From Paraferrimonas sedimenticola (lineage in GTDB: Bacteria; Pseudomonadota; Gammaproteobacteria; Enterobacterales; Shewanellaceae): a DNA stretch of 43,750 nt. Within the stretch, counting starts at the first letter, position 1. Each line of letters starts with the position of its first letter. The notes beneath the pieces are model-generated. The model ran no database searches and had not been told where the DNA came from. It saw nothing but the letters and a program-made list of their open reading frames with translations. Location of the stretch: contig NZ_NRIR01000014.1 in assembly GCF_002282855.1 (NCBI RefSeq), positions 1 to 43,750 on the forward strand, read 5' to 3'. Both the position numbers and the translations under genes were made by a program. Shown here in pieces: positions 40,176-43,750 of the stretch.

Positions 40176-40550
40176 CTATACACCAGTAATGAAGTTAACA
40201 ATACGTACCAGAATCGCGTCTAGGCCCCAAAGGATTAGCGCCAAAACGCCAGTAGCTGCCAGTACGATAAAGGTAGTATTTAAGGCTTCCTGGCGCGTTG
40301 GCCAAACTACCTTACGAATTTCTAGACGAGACTCTTTGGCAAACGCCCAAGCGGTTTGACCTTTTTGAGTCTGTAGGGCTACAAACGCGGCTATCGCGAA
40401 CGCCACAACAATACCGATCGCACGATATAGTACAGAAACGTCTTGGTACATTGAGTTTCCTACTACGGCTGCGGCCAGCAGGATTACCACTAGGCCCCAC
40501 TTCACTAGATCCAGGGAATTGCCGCCCTGATTTTCGGTGTTCGTTGTCAT
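40176..40550 (-). CDS. secE: Protein translocase subunit SecE
   Basis: A 124-residue SecE of the long enteric type with three membrane helices (about 15-35, 42-60 and 93-115). The essential amphipathic segment SRLEIRKVVWPTRQEALNTT lies before the last helix. The ATG at 40550 is used; a TTG one codon earlier is not needed. It stabilises SecY, which is encoded in the spc operon of this window. Confidence 0.96.
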   Translation of the reverse strand: MTTNTENQGGNSLDLVKWGLVVILLAAAVVGNSMYQDVSVLYRAIGIVVAFAIAAFVALQTQKGQTAWAFAKESRLEIRKVVWPTRQEALNTTFIVLAATGVLALILWGLDAILVRIVNFITGV

Positions 40551-40615
40551 CAAATATTCCGCAAACTAAGTTACTACACCCCGGATCAGATCCAAGGCAA
40601 AAAAATTGGCCATAG

Positions 40616-40644
40616 ATTGTATGCTTTTAAAGCCACTTAGGCAA
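40616..40644 (-). promoter_or_regulatory. secE-nusG promoter
   Basis: The minus strand has TTGCCT (rc 40639-40644), a 17-bp spacer and TACAAT (rc 40616-40621), about 60 nt before secE. A TATACT further upstream (near 40680) might be a second start. Confidence 0.6.
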
Positions 40645-40728
40645 CACGAAGCTGTTACCCAAATACCTCACTTTACACAGTATAAAGGGTTAATCCGCCA
40701 CGAATAGCCCGAAAAGCCCGTTAAGTAC

Positions 40729-40757
40729 AAAAAAGCGGTGTCGAAACACCGCCTTTT
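40729..40757 (-). terminator. Terminator of the outer-membrane protein gene
   Basis: GCGGTGT-CGAA-ACACCGC is followed on the minus strand by six T (rc 40729-40734), 17 bp past the stop. It shows that this gene is not cotranscribed with secE. Confidence 0.92.
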
Positions 40758-40773
40758 GAAGTCGATCGTTTGG

Positions 40774-41922
40774 TTAGAAGCGGAACTTAAAGTTTCCACC
40801 AAGTGCGTAGTTTTTGTTTTCACCGTAACCCGCAAAGACGTCGAGCAGTACGCAGGAGGCAAAATCGATACCAAAGCCTGTGCTCCATAGATCGCGAACG
40901 CTGTCTTTGAGGTCGCGTTTATAGCCTAAGCGCCATTCGAACCAATCGCTAAGCTTGGCGGCGAAAGCTCCCTTGATAAACTGTGAACTGTCGTTGAACT
41001 CTTTGAATCGTTTTGTGGCGTTGAGCTCACTTTCTACTGCCAGCGTCATCCAATCGTTTTCGTATTGAGCGCCTAAAGCCCAAAGCCCTGAATTTTGATA
41101 GGTCAGGGGCATGATGGCCTCACCTGAGGTTTTTAGGCTTTGGTCCAGCAAATTGCGGCCGCTTAAACCCACGCGCAAACCAGAACGCCATTGATAAGCG
41201 ACTCCGGCATCCAGGTTGAACCCACCTTTGTTGGTACGAAAACGGGAATCGCGCCAATCGTCACTGTTGAAGTTGTCGACAGTCGCCGCGTAGGCATAGG
41301 TGTCGATACGCAGGTACTTAGGCGTCACTCCTAGCAGCAAGCGATCACCATTGGCATAACGCACCTCGCGAGCCAATGACACACCGACTTCTGTCAGTGC
41401 TACCCCTAGCCCTTGAGCGTTGGAGTTGAGCATGCTCGGATCTGGGATGCCTTCAAAATCGCGCTCGTCGACTTCGCCAATGGCCAGCGCTTCTGCACTG
41501 ACTCCGGCGCTCAAGGTGACGTTGAGGTATTGGTTGGGAACCAACAATGCAGCGCCGATATTGCCGTCGGCCGAAACCTGGTTGCCGTCGAGCCCAAGCA
41601 AAGCCGCTTGCCATTCTAAAATGAGGTTCGGATTGAGCGGATCTTGTTGCAACTGGTCATTGAGCCGTTGGAAGTTGTCCAAGCTGTCGACAAAGTTGTT
41701 CTTGTCTTGAGCGGATAATGCGATGGCTGGAACCATCAAAGACACACTGTCGTCGCTGATCGCAGTGAGTGCAGGATTGTAGAAAGCCGCTGCCGCATGA
41801 GTCGCAGTAACGCCGGCACCAGCTAGCGCTTCGGTTCGAGCATCTGGGCCAAAAATAGCCGCAAGACTTGTCATTGGCATGGCTGACACCAAAAGCGCGC
41901 AACACATTCCTCTAACTGACAT
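40774..41922 (-). CDS. Predicted outer-membrane beta-barrel protein, TraF_2-like
   Basis: From the ATG at 41922 (GAGGG about 8 nt upstream) the product has 382 residues; in-frame ATGs at 41928 and 41943 are alternatives. It has a signal peptide (about 1-22, ending SLA), then GPDARTEALAGAGVTATHAAAAFYNPALTA. This opening is characteristic of FadL/OMPP1-like barrels and of the family often annotated as conjugal transfer protein TraF (Pfam TraF_2). Alternating hydrophobic strands follow, ending in FKFRF, the usual barrel-assembly signal with a terminal Phe. Known function: none; the TraF name does not imply conjugation here. It has its own promoter and terminator and lies between tufB and secE, which are normally adjacent. 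Confidence 0.78.
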   Translation of the reverse strand: MSVRGMCCALLVSAMPMTSLAAIFGPDARTEALAGAGVTATHAAAAFYNPALTAISDDSVSLMVPAIALSAQDKNNFVDSLDNFQRLNDQLQQDPLNPNLILEWQAALLGLDGNQVSADGNIGAALLVPNQYLNVTLSAGVSAEALAIGEVDERDFEGIPDPSMLNSNAQGLGVALTEVGVSLAREVRYANGDRLLLGVTPKYLRIDTYAYAATVDNFNSDDWRDSRFRTNKGGFNLDAGVAYQWRSGLRVGLSGRNLLDQSLKTSGEAIMPLTYQNSGLWALGAQYENDWMTLAVESELNATKRFKEFNDSSQFIKGAFAAKLSDWFEWRLGYKRDLKDSVRDLWSTGFGIDFASCVLLDVFAGYGENKNYALGGNFKFRF

Positions 41923-41978
41923 AGCCATTCCCTCGCAAATCATCTAAGTCGATTTTGTTTTACTTGTTTTTATCTTGG

Positions 41979-42006
41979 AGTTTACGCCCTTTTTACCCAT
42001 TTTCAA
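41979..42006 (-). promoter_or_regulatory. Candidate promoter of the outer-membrane protein gene
   Basis: The minus strand has TTGAAA (rc 42001-42006), a 16-bp spacer and TAAACT (rc 41979-41984). A palindrome GTCAA-TATT-TTGAC (42009-42022) and a nearby third TTGAC half (rc about 42027-42031) lie immediately upstream, possibly a regulator site. Confidence 0.5.
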
Positions 42007-42102
42007 CGGTCAATATTTTGACTGGCGTCAAGAATTTCATAGCCTTCTAATGTTGTTTGATGAAACTGTGACTTGGCACCACTGTCGCTAACAATCAGGC
42101 AC

Positions 42103-42129
42103 AAAAAAGCCCGCGTTAAGCGGGCTTTT
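42103..42129 (-). terminator. Terminator after tufB
   Basis: The stem GCCCGC-GTTAA-GCGGGC is flanked by A6 and T4, with the same core and loop as the tufA terminator. A small TTAAACC-GGAA-GGTTTAA stem (42135-42152) sits between it and the tufB stop. Confidence 0.92.
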
Positions 42130-42153
42130 CTAACTTAAACCGGAAGGTTTAAA

Positions 42154-43338
42154 TTATTCTACGATAGTCGCTACTACACCAGCGCCTACTGTACGGCCAC
42201 CTTCACGGATTGCGAAGCGCAGACCTTCGTCCATCGCGATTGGAGCAATCAGCTCTACAACCATCTTGATGTTGTCACCAGGCATTACCATTTCAACGCC
42301 TTCTGGCAGCTCGATGGTGCCGGTTACGTCAGTGGTACGGAAGTAGAACTGTGGACGGTAACCTTTGAAGAATGGAGTGTGACGGCCACCTTCGTCTTTC
42401 GACAGAACGTAGACTTCTGACTCGAACTTGGTGTGAGGAGTGATTGAACCAGGCTTAGCCAGTACTTGACCACGCTGAACTTCTTCACGCTTAGTACCAC
42501 GCAGAAGAACACCACAGTTCTCACCAGCGCGACCTTCGTCTAGAAGCTTACGGAACATCTCAACACCAGTACAAGTAGTAGTAGTGGTCTCTTTGATACC
42601 TACGATTTCTACTTCGTCGCCTACACGGATGATACCGCGCTCAACACGACCGGTTACTACAGTACCACGGCCTTGGATTGAGAATACGTCTTCGATTGGT
42701 AGGATGAAGTCACGGTCGATGTCACGCTCTGGCTCTGGGATGTAAGTATCCAAAGCTTCCGCTAGCTCAACAATCTTGTCTTCCCACTCTTTCTCGCCTT
42801 CCAATGCTTTCAGAGCTGAACCCTGAATTACTGGCAGGTCGTCACCTGGGAATTCGTACTCAGAAAGAAGTTCACGAACTTCCATTTCTACCAGCTCAAG
42901 CAGCTCTTCATCATCAACCATGTCACACTTGTTCATGAATACGATGATGTAAGGTACGCCAACCTGACGAGAAAGTAGGATGTGCTCACGAGTCTGTGGC
43001 ATTGGGCCATCAGTTGAAGCTACAACCAAGATAGCGCCGTCCATTTGAGCAGCACCAGTAATCATGTTCTTAACGTAGTCAGCGTGACCTGGGCAGTCTA
43101 CGTGAGCGTAGTGACGAGTTGGAGTGTCATACTCTACGTGAGAAGTTGAGATGGTAATACCACGCTCACGCTCTTCTGGAGCGTTATCGATGGCTGCAAA
43201 GTCTTTCGCCTCACCACCGTATACTTTAGCCAGTACGTTGGTGATAGCAGCAGTTAGAGTGGTTTTACCGTGGTCAACGTGGCCAATGGTACCAACGTTA
43301 ACGTGCGGCTTGGAGCGTTCAAACTTTTCTTTAGACAT
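42154..43338 (-). CDS. tufB: Elongation factor Tu, copy B
   Basis: A 394-residue EF-Tu with the same amino-acid sequence as the copy at 23969-25153 (GTP-binding motifs [17 protein letters not shown]). It starts with ATG, whereas copy A starts with GTG. It lies downstream of tRNA-Tyr, tRNA-Gly and tRNA-Thr as in E. coli tufB, and is probably cotranscribed with them. By eye about 17 base differences separate the two genes over 1185 bp, with flanks unrelated apart from the terminator. Confidence 0.98.
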   Translation of the reverse strand: MSKEKFERSKPHVNVGTIGHVDHGKTTLTAAITNVLAKVYGGEAKDFAAIDNAPEERERGITISTSHVEYDTPTRHYAHVDCPGHADYVKNMITGAAQMDGAILVVASTDGPMPQTREHILLSRQVGVPYIIVFMNKCDMVDDEELLELVEMEVRELLSEYEFPGDDLPVIQGSALKALEGEKEWEDKIVELAEALDTYIPEPERDIDRDFILPIEDVFSIQGRGTVVTGRVERGIIRVGDEVEIVGIKETTTTTCTGVEMFRKLLDEGRAGENCGVLLRGTKREEVQRGQVLAKPGSITPHTKFESEVYVLSKDEGGRHTPFFKGYRPQFYFRTTDVTGTIELPEGVEMVMPGDNIKMVVELIAPIAMDEGLRFAIREGGRTVGAGVVATIVE

Positions 43339-43364
43339 GGTATTGCCTCGGTCCGATTAAAGTT

Positions 43365-43380
43365 GGTGGTTTTTTCCACC
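43365..43380 (-). promoter_or_regulatory. Small stem-loop in the tRNA-Thr/tufB spacer
   Basis: GGTGG-6 nt-CCACC lies about 27 nt before the tufB ATG. The 130-bp spacer (43339-43468) shows no convincing promoter, so tufB expression probably comes from the tRNA transcript. The hairpin may mark RNA processing. Confidence 0.4.
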
Positions 43381-43468
43381 TTTCTATAGTACAAAAAATC
43401 GCCTAACCATAAATCGGCCAAGCAATTTCCAAGTATACAATAAGTATGGGATTTATGAACGAAAGGAG

Positions 43469-43544
43469 TGGTGCTGATAGGCAGATTTGAACTGCCGACC
43501 TCACCCTTACCAAGGGTGCGCTCTACCAACTGAGCTATATCAGC
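43469..43544 (-). tRNA. tRNA-Thr (anticodon GGT)
   Basis: A complete cloverleaf of 76 nt with encoded CCA: acceptor GCTGATA, D-arm GCTCAGTTGGTAGAGC, anticodon arm CACCC-TTGGTAA-GGGTG with anticodon GGT, and T-arm with GTTCAAATC. It reads ACC/ACU. It corresponds to E. coli thrT immediately before tufB. Confidence 0.97.
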
Positions 43545-43551
43545 ACTGATT

Positions 43552-43627
<76 letters not shown>

Positions 43628-43675
43628 AAACTCGCTTCCTAGGTTCAGGCTACCCAGACTAACTGTAAAAATAAG

Positions 43676-43750
<75 letters not shown>

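Noticed and set aside
40774..41922. Reading the TraF-like gene as evidence of a conjugative element
   Set aside because: The name of the Pfam family is historical; no relaxase, pilus, coupling-protein or integrase gene is nearby and both flanks are housekeeping.

Overview
This window is a housekeeping block of a gammaproteobacterial chromosome. Almost all of it is read on the minus strand. The evidence for the group is direct: an Escherichia coli-like rRNA leader with boxA, the tRNA-Tyr/Gly/Thr-tufB-secE-nusG order, E. coli-length ribosomal proteins, and translational-control leaders (alpha/S4, L10, S10) at their usual sites. From memory, the run rplQ - (one small gene) - ccmEDCBA - small cytochrome c - ccmI - ccmFGH - thioredoxin-like gene - rRNA operon matches the Shewanella neighbourhood. 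A Shewanella/Ferrimonas-type marine member of the Alteromonadales is therefore the best guess. This is inference from gene order, not a database result.

Layout, left to right. Positions 1-387 hold the promoters and 5' leader of an rRNA operon that leaves the window on the left (minus strand). Positions 388-9263 hold a complete system I cytochrome c maturation (Ccm) set. It is split in two: ccmF-ccmG-ccmH plus a TlpA-like thioredoxin on the minus strand, and ccmI and ccmABCDE on the plus strand, with a cytochrome c5 gene (minus strand) between ccmI and ccmA. Positions 9397-9981 encode an exported CAP-domain protein.

From 10042 to 40550 everything is on the minus strand and contiguous. In transcription order (right to left) it runs secE-nusG; rplK-rplA; rplJ-rplL-rpoB-rpoC; rpsL-rpsG-fusA-tufA (str); rpsJ through rpsQ (S10); rplN through rpmJ (spc); rpsM-rpsK-rpsD-rpoA-rplQ (alpha). 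Promoters, terminators and regulatory leaders separate these units where expected. To the right of secE are an unusual outer-membrane beta-barrel gene (40774-41922), tufB, and tRNA-Thr(GGT), tRNA-Gly(TCC) and tRNA-Tyr(GTA); the last is cut by the window edge.

Functionally the region couples the transcription and translation machinery (RNA polymerase core, NusG, SecYE, EF-Tu, EF-G, about 30 ribosomal proteins) with a haem-attachment pathway and one of its substrates, a small electron-carrying cytochrome c. No phage, insertion sequence, CRISPR array, toxin-antitoxin pair or defence system is visible, and I found no convincing undescribed system. The second-look items are accessory genes lodged between housekeeping units, candidate RNA elements in the ccm intergenic regions, a tandem repeat in CcmI, and hairpins between several ribosomal genes.
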